Positions 14,268-22,144 of a stretch of 22,144 nt of DNA are shown here, in pieces. The DNA is from Marivita sp965656765 (lineage in GTDB: Bacteria; Pseudomonadota; Alphaproteobacteria; Rhodobacterales; Rhodobacteraceae): assembly GCF_965656765.1 (NCBI RefSeq), contig NZ_CBFHLV010000055.1, forward strand, positions 1 to 22,144. Reading direction: 5' to 3'. The notes beneath the pieces were generated by a model that did not search any database, was not told the DNA's origin, and saw only the letters and a list, made by a program, of their open reading frames with translations. Position 1 is the stretch's first letter. Each line of letters opens with the position of its first letter. The translations under genes and the position numbers were made by a program.

Positions 14268-15661
14268 ACGCCGCCACCAAATTGCCCGTCGATATCGGCG
14301 CCATCCACTTCGTTGGGATTGGCGGTATCGGCATGTCCGGCATTGCCGAGGTTTTGGTGAACTTGGGCTATACGGTGCAAGGGTCCGACCTGAAGGCGTC
14401 GAAGATCACAAACCGTCTGGCCGATCTGGGCGCACGCATCTTTGAAGGTCAGCGTGCCGAGAACCTTGACGGGGCCGAGGTGGTTGTCGTGTCTACGGCG
14501 ATCAAACCGGGCAATCCGGAACTCGACGAAGCCCGGCTGCGCGGTCTTCCTGTGGTACGCCGCGCCGACATGCTGGCCGAGCTGATGCGCCTAAAATCGA
14601 ACATCGCGATTGCGGGCACCCATGGCAAGACGACCACGACGACCATGATGGCAGAACTGATGGTCGCAGGCGGCTTTGATCCGACTGTCATTAATGGCGG
14701 AATCATCCACGCTTATGGCTCGAACGCGCGGATGGGGCAGGGAGAATGGATGGTGGTCGAGGCCGACGAATCCGATGGATCGTTCAACCGACTGCCAGCA
14801 ACCATCGGTGTAGTGACCAATATCGATCCCGAGCACATGGAGCACTGGGGTGATTTCGACCGGCTGCGGCAAGGATTTCAGGACTTTGTGTCGAACATCC
14901 CGTTCTACGGTTTGGCGGTATGCTGCACCGACCATGAAGAAGTGCAACGGTTGGTGGGTAAGGTCACGGACCGGCGCGTCGTGACGTATGGCTTTAACGC
15001 GCAGGCCGATGTGTGCGCGGTGAACCTGACCTATAAAAAGGGCGTGGCGCATTTCGATATTGCCCTTCAGTCCGAAGATGATGTGATCGAAGGCTGCAGC
15101 TTGCCGATGCCCGGCGACCACAATGTGTCAAACGCCCTTTCGGCCGTCGCGGTGGCCCGGCATCTGGGGATGAAGAAATCTGAGATCCGCGAAGCTTTGG
15201 CCGCGTTTGGCGGCGTGAATCGTCGGTTTACCAAGGTCGGAGAATGGAACGAAGTCACCATTATTGACGACTACGGCCACCACCCGGTTGAGATTGCCGC
15301 CGTGCTGAAAGCCGCGCGTCAGGCGTCCGAGGGGCGTGTTATCGCCGTGCATCAGCCGCACCGCTACACCCGTCTGGCCAGCCTGTTTGATGATTTCTGC
15401 GCTTGTTTCAACGAAGCCGATGTTGTGGCGATCGCCGAGGTGTTCGCGGCAGGCGAAGACCCGATCGAGGGCGCGTCACGCGATGATCTGGTCGCCGGTC
15501 TGATCCGTCACGGCCACCGGCACGCGCGCGCGATCCTGAATGAAGACGATCTCGAACGGCTGGTCCGCGAACAGGCGCGGCCGGGGGACATCGTGGTGTG
15601 CCTTGGGGCGGGCACGATCTCGACCTGGGCAAACGGGTTGCCCGAGAGATTGGCGAAGTAG
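14264..15661 (+). CDS. murC: UDP-N-acetylmuramate--L-alanine ligase MurC
   Basis: 465 residues. It ligates L-alanine to UDP-MurNAc with ATP. Start ATG 14264 overlaps the murG stop by four bases. Signatures are the N-terminal FVGIGGIGMSGIAEVL, the P-loop AGTHGKTTTTTMMAEL, EADESDGSF, TNIDPEHMEHW, the linker FGGVNRRFTKVGE, IDDYGHHPVEI and HQPHRYTRLASLFDDF, then LGAGTISTW at the C-terminus. All Mur ligase motifs are intact. It is followed by a 190-bp gap containing a REP-like hairpin and not by murB, which lies about 2.6 kb further on. Confidence 0.97.
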   Translation: MNAATKLPVDIGAIHFVGIGGIGMSGIAEVLVNLGYTVQGSDLKASKITNRLADLGARIFEGQRAENLDGAEVVVVSTAIKPGNPELDEARLRGLPVVRRADMLAELMRLKSNIAIAGTHGKTTTTTMMAELMVAGGFDPTVINGGIIHAYGSNARMGQGEWMVVEADESDGSFNRLPATIGVVTNIDPEHMEHWGDFDRLRQGFQDFVSNIPFYGLAVCCTDHEEVQRLVGKVTDRRVVTYGFNAQADVCAVNLTYKKGVAHFDIALQSEDDVIEGCSLPMPGDHNVSNALSAVAVARHLGMKKSEIREALAAFGGVNRRFTKVGEWNEVTIIDDYGHHPVEIAAVLKAARQASEGRVIAVHQPHRYTRLASLFDDFCACFNEADVVAIAEVFAAGEDPIEGASRDDLVAGLIRHGHRHARAILNEDDLERLVREQARPGDIVVCLGAGTISTWANGLPERLAK

Positions 15662-15720
15662 GCCTTCAAGACCTGCGAAAGATGCCTTGACACATCCTGA
15701 TTTTCGGGTGGCCGAAAACC

Positions 15721-15778
15721 GGGGCGTTGCCCCTCGGCCTGCGGCCACTCCCCAAGGTATTTTTGAACCAGAGAAGAC
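15721..15778. repeat. REP-like intergenic hairpin element
   Basis: GGGGC-GTT-GCCCC (15721-15733) is followed closely by GGCC-TGC-GGCC (15736-15746), then CCCCAAGGTATTTTTGAACC and AGAGAAGA. I recall this type of GC-rich double hairpin with a TATTTTTGAACCAGAGAAG tail as recurrent in intergenic DNA of Rhodobacterales. It sits behind murC and may act as a weak terminator or mRNA stabiliser (inference). A related hairpin lies at 19277-19312. Confidence 0.55.
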
Positions 15779-15851
15779 GATGGGACAGGGCATCCTTGAT
15801 GCCTTAGTCGGGCTACGCTTTGAGCATGGTTTTGATGGCAGGAGCGATGCG

Positions 15852-16526
15852 ATGGAACTGAATGCGGATTTCACGAAACGGGTCGTTGTTCATGCTGCGG
15901 ATCAGCCATGGGTCGCGTCTCCGATGCCGGGTGTGGATCGCCGCATGCTCGACAGGATTGGCGATGAGGTGGCGCGGGCGACTTCGATTGTACGCTATGC
16001 GCCGGGTAGCGCGTTTTCAGAGCATACACATACCGGGGGTGAGGAATTTCTGGTTTTGGACGGTGTGTTTCAAGATGAACACGGCGACTACCCGGCGGGC
16101 ACTTATGTGCGCAACCCGCCGACCACATCGCACACACCTGGTGCTGCGGCGGGGTGCACGATCTTTGTCAAACTCTGGCAGTTTGATCTGGAAGACCGAA
16201 CGCAGTTTCGCGTGACGATGGCCGATCAGCTTGAGGCGTCGCGCGACGGCAATGCACGGGCGGAACTGCACCGCGATGCGCGTGAGGTGGTGTCGTATGT
16301 GTCGCTTGAACCGGATGCTGTCCTGACCGATACGGCTGAGGGCGGCATTGAGCTTTTGGTGCTGGACGGTGGCTTGCGTGAAGGCGTGGACGATTTGGTG
16401 CCTTGGTCTTGGCTGAGGCTGCCGGAGGATGCAGCCTTGCATGCGACGGCGGGTCCGAACGGGGCCAAGCTTCGGATGAAAACCGGGCACTTGCCGTTTG
16501 CTCAAGCGCCATCGGTCGGAACTTGA
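15852..16526 (+). CDS. Cupin protein related to the ChrR cupin domain
   Basis: 224 residues from ATG 15852, preceded at seven bases by AGGAG (15840-15844). Residues ~45-110 form a metal-binding cupin with His58, His60, Glu64 and His94 in HTHTGGEEFLVLDG and NPPTTSHTPG, followed by GCTIFVKLWQ. This pattern matches the C-terminal cupin of ChrR, the zinc anti-sigma factor for RpoE in Rhodobacter. The N-terminal helical anti-sigma domain of ChrR is absent, so an anti-sigma role is unlikely. A second, degenerate cupin-like half occupies ~150-215 (GGIELLVLDGGL...HATAGPNGAK). A metal-dependent oxygenase or small-molecule sensor is possible. Its TGA overlaps the likely TTG start of the downstream flavoprotein, so the two are probably one operon. 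Confidence 0.85.
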   Translation: MELNADFTKRVVVHAADQPWVASPMPGVDRRMLDRIGDEVARATSIVRYAPGSAFSEHTHTGGEEFLVLDGVFQDEHGDYPAGTYVRNPPTTSHTPGAAAGCTIFVKLWQFDLEDRTQFRVTMADQLEASRDGNARAELHRDAREVVSYVSLEPDAVLTDTAEGGIELLVLDGGLREGVDDLVPWSWLRLPEDAALHATAGPNGAKLRMKTGHLPFAQAPSVGT

Positions 16527-17575
16527 GTGGATCTGTTGCGATTGTCGGTGGCGGACTGACAGGGCTTGCCTTGGCCGACCGGCTGCACGCGGCTGGGATA
16601 GACTTCCAACTGTTCGAGGCGCGGGACCGATTGGGTGGCCGGATTAGTACGGCGCGTCGTGGGGCGGACTGGTTCGATCTGGGGCCATCCTGGTTCTGGC
16701 CGGGTCAACCGCGCATGGCTGCTTTGGTGCAGCGGTTCGGGTTGAATGTGATTGCGCAATATTCCGAAGGGGCGCAGCTTTATGAGACAGCCAAAGAAGA
16801 GGTGATCCGAGATCGTGGCTTTGCGTCGATGCAAGGATCATTGCGCGTGCATGGCGGGATGGGAGCGATTGTCGAGGCTTTGGCGAGCGCTTTGCCGCTT
16901 GGGTCGGCTGAGACCGGGCGCGCGGTGCAGTCAATCTCAGCAGATGGTACGATCAGTTTTGCTGATCACGGCGCATGTACGTTTGGTCGTGTCGTATTGG
17001 CCGTGCCGCCGCGTGTTGCCGCCGAGATCGCCTTCGCGCCGGAATTGCCGCATCATGTTCAGTCGGCGTTGTGCGGTATTCCGACATGGATGGCGGGCCA
17101 TGCCAAGCTGGTTGCCGTTTATGACAGCGCATTCTGGCGCGACGATGGTCTGTCTGGCGATGCGTCGAGCCAGCTTGGACCGTTGGCGGAAATTCACGAT
17201 GCCAGCGCCACGACGGGTGGGGCGCTGTTTGGGTTCGTAGGGGTTCCAGCGACGGCCCGCGCCGGTCAGCGCGATGCGGTCATCGATGCTTCGGTGGCGC
17301 AGCTGGGGCGATTGTTCGGGGCGCGCGCGATGAAACCTCTTGCCGTTTACTACACGGATTGGGCGGAGGAAGTTGGTACAGCAGTGGCAGCGGATCGCGC
17401 GCCGCTCATGCATCATCCGGCATATGGGCGCCCAACGGTTTTAGACCCCGCAGAGGGCAGCCGGATTTATTTTGCGTCCAGCGAATTGGCCCCTGAGATG
17501 GGCGGATATCTTGAGGGTGCGCTTGCTGCTGCGGATGAAGCTGCAGGCTGGGTATTGGGTATGATGCCCGGATAA
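16523..17575 (+). CDS. FAD-dependent amine-oxidase-like protein
   Basis: About 350 residues. The N-terminus SVAIVGGGLTGLALADRL is an FAD-binding Rossmann loop, continued by FQLFEARDRLGGRI, the GG-motif of the flavin amine oxidase/phytoene desaturase superfamily. Then come a substrate-side segment (GADWFDLGPSWFW), GGMGAIVEALASAL, VVLAVPPRVAAEI and a C-terminal FAD-contact region (IYFASSELAPEMGGYLEGAL). The start is uncertain: TTG 16523 overlaps the cupin stop in TTGA and leaves the expected few residues before the first strand, but its ribosome binding site is weak. The substrate is unknown. It is slightly short for a full monoamine oxidase. Co-location with the cupin suggests a common redox task unrelated to peptidoglycan. 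Confidence 0.85.
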   Translation: MSGSVAIVGGGLTGLALADRLHAAGIDFQLFEARDRLGGRISTARRGADWFDLGPSWFWPGQPRMAALVQRFGLNVIAQYSEGAQLYETAKEEVIRDRGFASMQGSLRVHGGMGAIVEALASALPLGSAETGRAVQSISADGTISFADHGACTFGRVVLAVPPRVAAEIAFAPELPHHVQSALCGIPTWMAGHAKLVAVYDSAFWRDDGLSGDASSQLGPLAEIHDASATTGGALFGFVGVPATARAGQRDAVIDASVAQLGRLFGARAMKPLAVYYTDWAEEVGTAVAADRAPLMHHPAYGRPTVLDPAEGSRIYFASSELAPEMGGYLEGALAAADEAAGWVLGMMPG

Positions 17576-17734
17576 GATGGGCCTCGATGTGTCACCGTAC
17601 CCTGTGCTTCGGTCAACCGATATGGGGCACAGCCTTCGCGGGAATTCCCCGACTTCACCCTTTTCAGGACGTGATTTGGCCCGAAATGAACGGTACCCGA
17701 TCCTAAGAAAAAGAACGTGCAGGGTCTACGGCAG

Positions 17735-17983
17735 ATGCTTCTTTGGGTCACACTCGGTTGGGTATTTGCATCCGCGCTGGTTGCGATGTTGCCGATGCGC
17801 TGGCAGTATATGCCGGGGGTGGTGTTGCTTGCGGCGGCACCCGCGTTGATTGTTTTGATAGCACAGTCCTTGGGTCTGTGGGCCGCGCTAGGTGCTGCTT
17901 TGGCGTTTGTGTCGATGTATCGCAACCCGCTGCGCTATTTCTGGAAGCGCCTGACCGGGCAAGAGGTGGAGATTCCCCAATGA
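17735..17983 (+). CDS. DUF2484 family small membrane protein (first copy)
   Basis: 82 residues from ATG 17735, or 88 from an upstream GTG at 17717; neither has a strong ribosome binding site. ATG is preferred because the family N-terminus starts at once with a membrane helix. Two to three hydrophobic segments are visible (LLWVTLGWVFASALVAML, VVLLAAAPALIVLIAQSLGL, ALGAALAFVSM), and the protein ends with a basic tail NPLRYFWKRLTGQE. The motif MLPMRWQYMPG and the R-NPLRYFW tail match DUF2484 as I know it. Function is unknown. It overlaps the second copy in ATGA. In Rhodobacterales DUF2484 is, to my recollection, regularly found in front of murB. Confidence 0.82.
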   Translation: MLLWVTLGWVFASALVAMLPMRWQYMPGVVLLAAAPALIVLIAQSLGLWAALGAALAFVSMYRNPLRYFWKRLTGQEVEIPQ

Positions 17984-18240
17984 TGAGCTATTCCCTGAGT
18001 GCCGCCTGTTGCTGGATCATTCTGGCAGCCATTCTTGCTGCGGTGCCGTCTAAGGACAACCACTGGCGGCGGGCGTATTTCCTAATGGCGCTTGGCGCAC
18101 TGATCCTGATCTGGGTTTACATGCAGGATGGGGTTTATTGGGGTTTGGCCTTTACGCTTGCGGTTCTCAGCGTGTTTCGCTGGCCACTGCGCTATTTTGC
18201 AGCGTGGATCGTGCGACAGGTGACACGCCGCGCCGAATGA
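17980..18240 (+). CDS. DUF2484 family small membrane protein (second copy)
   Basis: 86 residues from ATG 17980 (a second ATG follows directly at 17983), overlapping the first copy by four bases. It has two to three hydrophobic stretches (AACCWIILAAILAAV, YFLMALGALILIWVYM, GLAFTLAVLSVF), a conserved VPSKDNHWRRAY motif between the first two and a basic amphipathic tail RWPLRYFAAWIVRQVTRR. It shares the W/R-x-PLRYF tail with the preceding protein but is otherwise diverged, suggesting an old duplication. A membrane-bound pair acting together with MurB, or a scaffold for the Mur complex, is conceivable but unproven. Confidence 0.85.
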   Translation: MMSYSLSAACCWIILAAILAAVPSKDNHWRRAYFLMALGALILIWVYMQDGVYWGLAFTLAVLSVFRWPLRYFAAWIVRQVTRRAE

Positions 18241-18279
18241 GGCTTTACGCGCCGCAGCCCTTTGGGCAAAACGCGAGCT

Positions 18280-19227
18280 ATGAATGACCTTCCTGATGTG
18301 CGCGGTACACTGAGCCGCGATAAATCTTTATCCGATCTGACTTGGCTACGTGTGGGTGGGCCTGCAGACTGGCTATTCCAGCCTGCTGACGTGGACGATT
18401 TGCGAGCCTTTCTGGGTGAATTGGACGGCAACGTGCCGGTTTTCCCAATGGGCGTTGGATCGAACTTGATCGTGCGCGATGGTGGATTACGAGCGGTTGT
18501 GATCCGCATGGGGCGTGGGTTCAACGGCATCAGCACCGAAGGCAACCGTGTCACCGCCGGAGCGGCGGCGCTCGATGCGCATGTTGCCCGAAAGGCGGCA
18601 GATGCGGGCGTTGATCTGACCTTTTTACGCACAATTCCAGGTGCAATTGGTGGTGCGGTGCGGATGAACGCAGGCTGCTACGGCTCTTATGTGGCGGATC
18701 ATTTGATTGAGGTGCGGGTTGTGACGCGGGATGGCGACCTAGTGACCCTGCCTGCAGCCGAGCTGGAACTGACCTATCGCTCAAGCAGCTTGCCAGATGG
18801 CTGGGTCGTTGTTGAGGCGGTATTCGAAGGCCTGACGGCCGAACCCGAAGCGCTTCATGCTCGCATGCAAGACCAGTTGGCCAAGCGCGATGCGACCCAG
18901 CCGACCAAAGATCGTACAGCAGGCAGCACGTTCCGCAACCCGGTGGGATTCTCCTCGACCGGGGCTGTGGATGATGTGCATGACCTCAAGGCGTGGAAGG
19001 TGATTGACGACGCGGGTTTGCGCGGTGCAACGCGGGGCGGGGCGCAAATGTCGCCAAAACATCCGAACTTTCTGGTCAATACCGGGAATGCCACTGCGGC
19101 TGACCTTGAGGGATTGGGCGAAGAAGTGCGAAAAAAGGTTTTCTTGCACTCTGGAATAGAGTTACAATGGGAAATCAAACGTGTTGGAGAGCCGTTGGCT
19201 GAAACAACACGACCGGACGAGGGATAA
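18280..19227 (+). CDS. murB: UDP-N-acetylenolpyruvoylglucosamine reductase MurB
   Basis: 315 residues from ATG 18280 (MNDLPDVRG); a TTG at 18262 is in frame but less likely. The FAD enzyme reduces the MurA product with NADPH to UDP-MurNAc. Signatures are LSDLTWLRVGGPADWLFQP, PVFPMGVGSNLIVRDGGL (FAD pyrophosphate loop), TIPGAIGGAVRMNAGCYGS, the proton-donor serine in AGSTFRNP, and SPKHPNFLVNTGNATAADLE with the C-terminal glutamate region SGIELQWEIKRVGE. The tyrosine-loop of E. coli type I MurB is not evident, consistent with type II. The gap to the second DUF2484 is only 39 bp, so it is likely co-transcribed with that pair. Confidence 0.96.
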   Translation: MNDLPDVRGTLSRDKSLSDLTWLRVGGPADWLFQPADVDDLRAFLGELDGNVPVFPMGVGSNLIVRDGGLRAVVIRMGRGFNGISTEGNRVTAGAAALDAHVARKAADAGVDLTFLRTIPGAIGGAVRMNAGCYGSYVADHLIEVRVVTRDGDLVTLPAAELELTYRSSSLPDGWVVVEAVFEGLTAEPEALHARMQDQLAKRDATQPTKDRTAGSTFRNPVGFSSTGAVDDVHDLKAWKVIDDAGLRGATRGGAQMSPKHPNFLVNTGNATAADLEGLGEEVRKKVFLHSGIELQWEIKRVGEPLAETTRPDEG

Positions 19228-19276
19228 ACCCTCGCAGGTGAAGGCGGTGCACCGGGCAGGTTGCACATCATAACAA

Positions 19277-19312
19277 GGGGCGTAGCCCCAGGCAGAAATG
19301 GGGGGCAACCCC
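19277..19312. repeat. REP-like hairpin pair between murB and ddl
   Basis: GGGGC-GTA-GCCCC (19277-19289) differs by one base from the hairpin at 15721-15733. A second inverted repeat GGGG-GCAA-CCCC follows at 19301-19312. Both lie in the 108-bp murB-ddl gap. Confidence 0.5.
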
Positions 19313-19335
19313 TATAATTCGAGGCGATTTTGGGT

Positions 19336-20250
19336 ATGTCGAGCAGGGCAAGCCCGAAAGTGGCAGTATTGATGGGTGGCCCCTCGGCCGAACGCGAGGT
19401 GTCCTTGTCGACCGGGCGCGAATGTGCCGCCGCTTTGCGGGACGAAGGTTTTGAGGTTCACGAGGTCGACGCAGGCCGTGATCTTGTATCCGTATTGTCC
19501 ACCCTTTCCCCCGATGTGTGTTTCAACGCCCTGCATGGCCGCTGGGGTGAAGATGGTTGTGTTCAGGGTCTGTTGGAATGGCTTGGCTTGCCTTACACGC
19601 ATTCGGGCGTTTTGGCATCGGCTTTGGCGATGGACAAAGAGCGGACCAAGGATGTGTATCGCCGTCATGGCTTGCCTGTGGTCGCCAGCGTTCTGGCGTC
19701 GCGTGATGTCGTGCGCAGCCAACACGTGATGCCGCCGCCCTATGTGGTCAAACCTTTCAATGAAGGGTCGTCGGTGGGCGTCTACCTTGTGAACGAAGAT
19801 GCGAACGGACCGCCGGCCTTGTCGGATGAAATGCCGCAAACCGTAATGGTCGAAGCCTTTGCGCCCGGACGGGAGTTGACGACCACCGTGGTCGGAGATC
19901 GGGCGCTTTGTGTGACCGATATTCTGACCGATGGATGGTACGACTACGACGCCAAGTACAAGGCTGGAGGGTCGCGGCATGTTTTGCCCGCGGACGTCCC
20001 CAAAGACATCACTGCTGCCTGTCTCGACTATGCCGTTCGTGCGCATGTTGCGCTGGGCTGTCGCGGCGTGACGCGCACTGATTTCCGCTGGGATGAAAAT
20101 AAAGGTCTAGATGGATTGATCCTGCTTGAGACCAACACCCAACCGGGTATGACGCCCACATCGCTCACGCCCGAACAAGCGGCCCATTCGGGGATGAGCT
20201 TTGGTGCGCTGTGTCGCTGGATTGTTGAGGACGCGTCATGTCACAGATGA
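19336..20250 (+). CDS. ddl: D-alanine--D-alanine ligase
   Basis: 304 residues from ATG 19336; TTG 19330 is also possible and has GAGG at better spacing. It joins two D-alanines with ATP to form the terminal dipeptide of the stem peptide. The N-terminal domain starts VAVLMGGPSAEREVSLSTGREC. The ATP-grasp domain shows PPPYVVKPFNEGSSVGVYLV, VEAFAPGRELTTTVVGD, KYKAGGSRHVLPADVP, TRTDFRWDEN and LLETNTQPGMTPTSLTPEQA. The length is that of the short DdlB type found in dcw clusters. Its 3' end overlaps ftsQ by 13 bases. Confidence 0.96.
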   Translation: MSSRASPKVAVLMGGPSAEREVSLSTGRECAAALRDEGFEVHEVDAGRDLVSVLSTLSPDVCFNALHGRWGEDGCVQGLLEWLGLPYTHSGVLASALAMDKERTKDVYRRHGLPVVASVLASRDVVRSQHVMPPPYVVKPFNEGSSVGVYLVNEDANGPPALSDEMPQTVMVEAFAPGRELTTTVVGDRALCVTDILTDGWYDYDAKYKAGGSRHVLPADVPKDITAACLDYAVRAHVALGCRGVTRTDFRWDENKGLDGLILLETNTQPGMTPTSLTPEQAAHSGMSFGALCRWIVEDASCHR

Positions 20251-21113
20251 GCGCACGCCCCGATCCTGCGCCGTCGCGGTTGAAGTACCGGATGGAGCGG
20301 CTCATGTTGACGCCGCTTTTTCGGCTGGTGCTGCGATTTGGTGTGCCGTGTCTTTTGACCTTTGGGGCTTCAAGCTGGTGGCTCTCGGTCGAGGGAAATC
20401 GTCAGATGATTTTTGACACCTATGCCGATCTGCGCTCACAAGTGGAAAGCCGTCCTGAATTCATGGTCAACATGATGGCGGTTGATGGCGCGAGCGATCT
20501 GGTGGCCGATGGCATCCGGCAAATGCTGCCTTTGGACTTTCCAATCAGTTCTTTCGACCTCGATCTTGAAGCGATGCGTGAAACTGTTGTGTCGCTCGAT
20601 CCGGTGAAATCAGCGCGGCTTTATGTGCGTCAAGGTAATGTCCTTCAGGTCGATGTTGTTGAACGCGTGCCGGTTGTGCTGTGGCGCAACGACCTGGGTT
20701 TGCAGCTTTTGGACAATGAAGGCGTGTTGGTCGGACCAGCCTTCGTTCGGGCGGATTGGCCAGAGCTGCCGTTAATTGTCGGAGACGGCGCCAATGGGCA
20801 AGTGATCGAAGCGTTGGAACTCATTGCCGCGGTCGGGCCTTTGGCGGGCCGTTTGCGCGGGTTGGTGCGCATGGGGGAACGGCGTTGGGACGTGGTTCTG
20901 GACCGGGATCAGCGCATTCTTTTACCCGAAACCGACGCGGTTCAGGCGCTGGAACGCGTCATCGCGATGGATCAGGCAGTGGATATGTTGGAGCGAGATC
21001 TGGAAGTGGTCGATCTTCGGCTGCCCAGCAGGCCAACACTTAGAATGACAGACGGTGCAGTGCAGGAATTGCTCCGCATCCGGGCGATCGAGGCAGGGGA
21101 GCCATTGGAATGA
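20238..21113 (+). CDS. ftsQ: Cell division protein FtsQ
   Basis: 291 residues from ATG 20238, with GAGG seven bases upstream; ATG 20247 (ATGA overlap with ddl) is an alternative three codons later. Bitopic inner-membrane protein: short cytoplasmic tail rich in Arg/Lys, one membrane helix at about 29-50 (FRLVLRFGVPCLLTFGASSWW), then a periplasmic POTRA domain (FPISSFDLDLEAMRETVVSLDPVKSARLYV...VDVVERVPVVLWR) and the beta domain (LLDNEGVLVGPAF, GRLRGLVRMGERRWDVVLD, VDLRLPSRPTLRM). FtsQ recruits FtsB/FtsL and regulates septal synthesis. It overlaps ftsA in ATGA. Confidence 0.94.
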   Translation: MSQMSARPDPAPSRLKYRMERLMLTPLFRLVLRFGVPCLLTFGASSWWLSVEGNRQMIFDTYADLRSQVESRPEFMVNMMAVDGASDLVADGIRQMLPLDFPISSFDLDLEAMRETVVSLDPVKSARLYVRQGNVLQVDVVERVPVVLWRNDLGLQLLDNEGVLVGPAFVRADWPELPLIVGDGANGQVIEALELIAAVGPLAGRLRGLVRMGERRWDVVLDRDQRILLPETDAVQALERVIAMDQAVDMLERDLEVVDLRLPSRPTLRMTDGAVQELLRIRAIEAGEPLE

Positions 21114-22144
21114 TCGAGCTTTACGAGTCACAGCGGGCAATGCGCAACATGCGCAAGGCGGCGATGCAGAGAGGGGTGATTGCCATTCTCGACATTGGCA
21201 GCTCCAAGATTGCTTGCCTTGTGCTGCGTTTCGATGGAACGGATCGCGCGCTCGAGAGTGACAGTATTGGTTCACTGGCTGGTCAGTCTGGGTTCCGGGT
21301 GATTGGGGCCGCGACAACCCGGTCGCGCGGTGTTCGCTTCGGTGAGATCGATTCGATGGGCGAAACCGAACGCGCCATCCGCACAGCGGTTCAAGCAGCG
21401 CAAAAGATGGCGCAGATTCGCGTAGATCATGTAATTGCGTGTTTTGGTGGGGCCGATCCGCGCAGCTATGGGCTGGCGGGCAAAGTTGATATTGCGGGCG
21501 CCACGGTTGATGAACAGGATGTCGCGCGCGTGCTGTCGGCCTGCGATGTGCCAGACTTTGGTCACGGGCGCGAAGTTTTGCATGCGCAGCCGGTGAATTT
21601 CGCGTTAGATCACCGCTCTGGCTTGATCGACCCGCGCGGTCAGATCGGTCAGGAACTGGCGGCGGATATGCACATGCTCACCGTAGATGCCATGGCGATC
21701 CAGAATCTGGCCCATTGCATGAAGCGGTGTGACCTGGAACTCGCCGGGATTGCCAGCTCGGCTTACGTGTCAGGCGTGTCGGCTTTGGTCGAAGACGAAC
21801 AAGAGCTTGGAGCGGCCTGTATCGATATGGGCGGCGGATCAACAGGCATCTCTATCTTCATGAAAAAGCACATGATTTTCGCGGACGCGGTGCGTATGGG
21901 CGGTGATCATGTGACCAGTGATATTTCGATGGGCTTGCAGGTTCCGATGGCTGTCGCCGAACGGATCAAGACGTTCCACGGCGGTGTGGTCGCCACAGGT
22001 ATGGATGACCGCGACATGATTGAAATCGGTGGTGATACCGGCGATTGGCACCACGATCGTCGATCAGTGAGCCGCGCGGAACTAATTGGGATCATGCGGC
22101 CCCGTGTTGAAGAGATTCTGGAAGAAGTCCGGGCACGGCTGGAT
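21110..22144 (+). CDS. ftsA: Cell division protein FtsA (3' end beyond window)
   Basis: 345 codons are present; the frame is open at the window end and the family is usually somewhat over 400 residues, so only the C-terminus is missing. Start ATG 21110 overlaps ftsQ by four bases. Actin-like ATPase signatures are the phosphate-1 loop AILDIGSSKIACLVL, the SHS2/1C region RGVRFGEIDSMGETERAI, the phosphate-2 loop AACIDMGGGSTGISIF and VRMGGDHVTSDISMGL. FtsA tethers FtsZ to the membrane and recruits later division proteins; its membrane helix would be in the missing part. ftsZ is expected next but cannot be seen. Confidence 0.95.
   Translation, partial: MIELYESQRAMRNMRKAAMQRGVIAILDIGSSKIACLVLRFDGTDRALESDSIGSLAGQSGFRVIGAATTRSRGVRFGEIDSMGETERAIRTAVQAAQKMAQIRVDHVIACFGGADPRSYGLAGKVDIAGATVDEQDVARVLSACDVPDFGHGREVLHAQPVNFALDHRSGLIDPRGQIGQELAADMHMLTVDAMAIQNLAHCMKRCDLELAGIASSAYVSGVSALVEDEQELGAACIDMGGGSTGISIFMKKHMIFADAVRMGGDHVTSDISMGLQVPMAVAERIKTFHGGVVATGMDDRDMIEIGGDTGDWHHDRRSVSRAELIGIMRPRVEEILEEVRARLD

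Noticed and set aside
15687..15692. TTGACA hexamer behind murC as a promoter for the cupin
   Set aside because: No plausible -10 box at 16-18 bp downstream.

Overview
The window looks like chromosome of an alphaproteobacterium of the order Rhodobacterales, most likely the Roseobacter group. Grounds: the MurA/HisD/MurD/FtsW/MurG/MurC/MurB/Ddl/FtsQ/FtsA sequences, DUF2948 directly behind murA, two DUF2484 membrane proteins, and REP-like GC-rich intergenic hairpins. This is recognition from memory, not a search.

Layout. (1) 1-1475: 3' part of a gene for an RTX-repeat/DUF4214 protein, cut by the window edge. (2) 1476-3940: an accessory scar holding a decayed tRNA-Thr(CGU)-like sequence, a complete tyrosine integrase, an intact tRNA-Thr(GGU), and an orphan 5' part of the same tRNA 98 bp away, with tandem 11-bp repeats between the two copies. 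(3) 3941-7731: a small basic protein, murA, DUF2948, a GNAT acetyltransferase and hisD, tightly packed and mostly overlapping. (4) 7792-9195: murD. (5) 9212-11739, opposite strand: two tandem paralogues of an unrecognised family with a ParB-like G-x-HR motif, preceded by a BaiN/HI0933-type flavoprotein. This block splits murD from ftsW. (6) 11882-15661: ftsW, murG, murC. (7) 15852-18240: a ChrR-like cupin, an FAD amine-oxidase-like protein and two DUF2484 proteins, lying between murC and murB. (8) 18280-22144: murB, ddl, ftsQ and ftsA (ftsA runs off the end).

The core genes make the cytoplasmic peptidoglycan precursor. MurA and MurB make UDP-MurNAc, MurC and MurD add the first two residues, Ddl supplies D-Ala-D-Ala and MurG makes lipid II. 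They are linked to the division machinery (FtsW, FtsQ, FtsA). The order murD-ftsW-murG-murC-murB-ddl-ftsQ-ftsA is the classic dcw order, but with two insertions, and hisD rather than mraY lies before murD. Frequent ATGA-type overlaps suggest translational coupling.

The most unusual items are the tRNA-Thr/integrase scar, where the likely original tRNA promoter now faces a broken 5' copy, and the equal-length paralogue pair running against the dcw cluster. I see no CRISPR array, rRNA gene or complete transposon.
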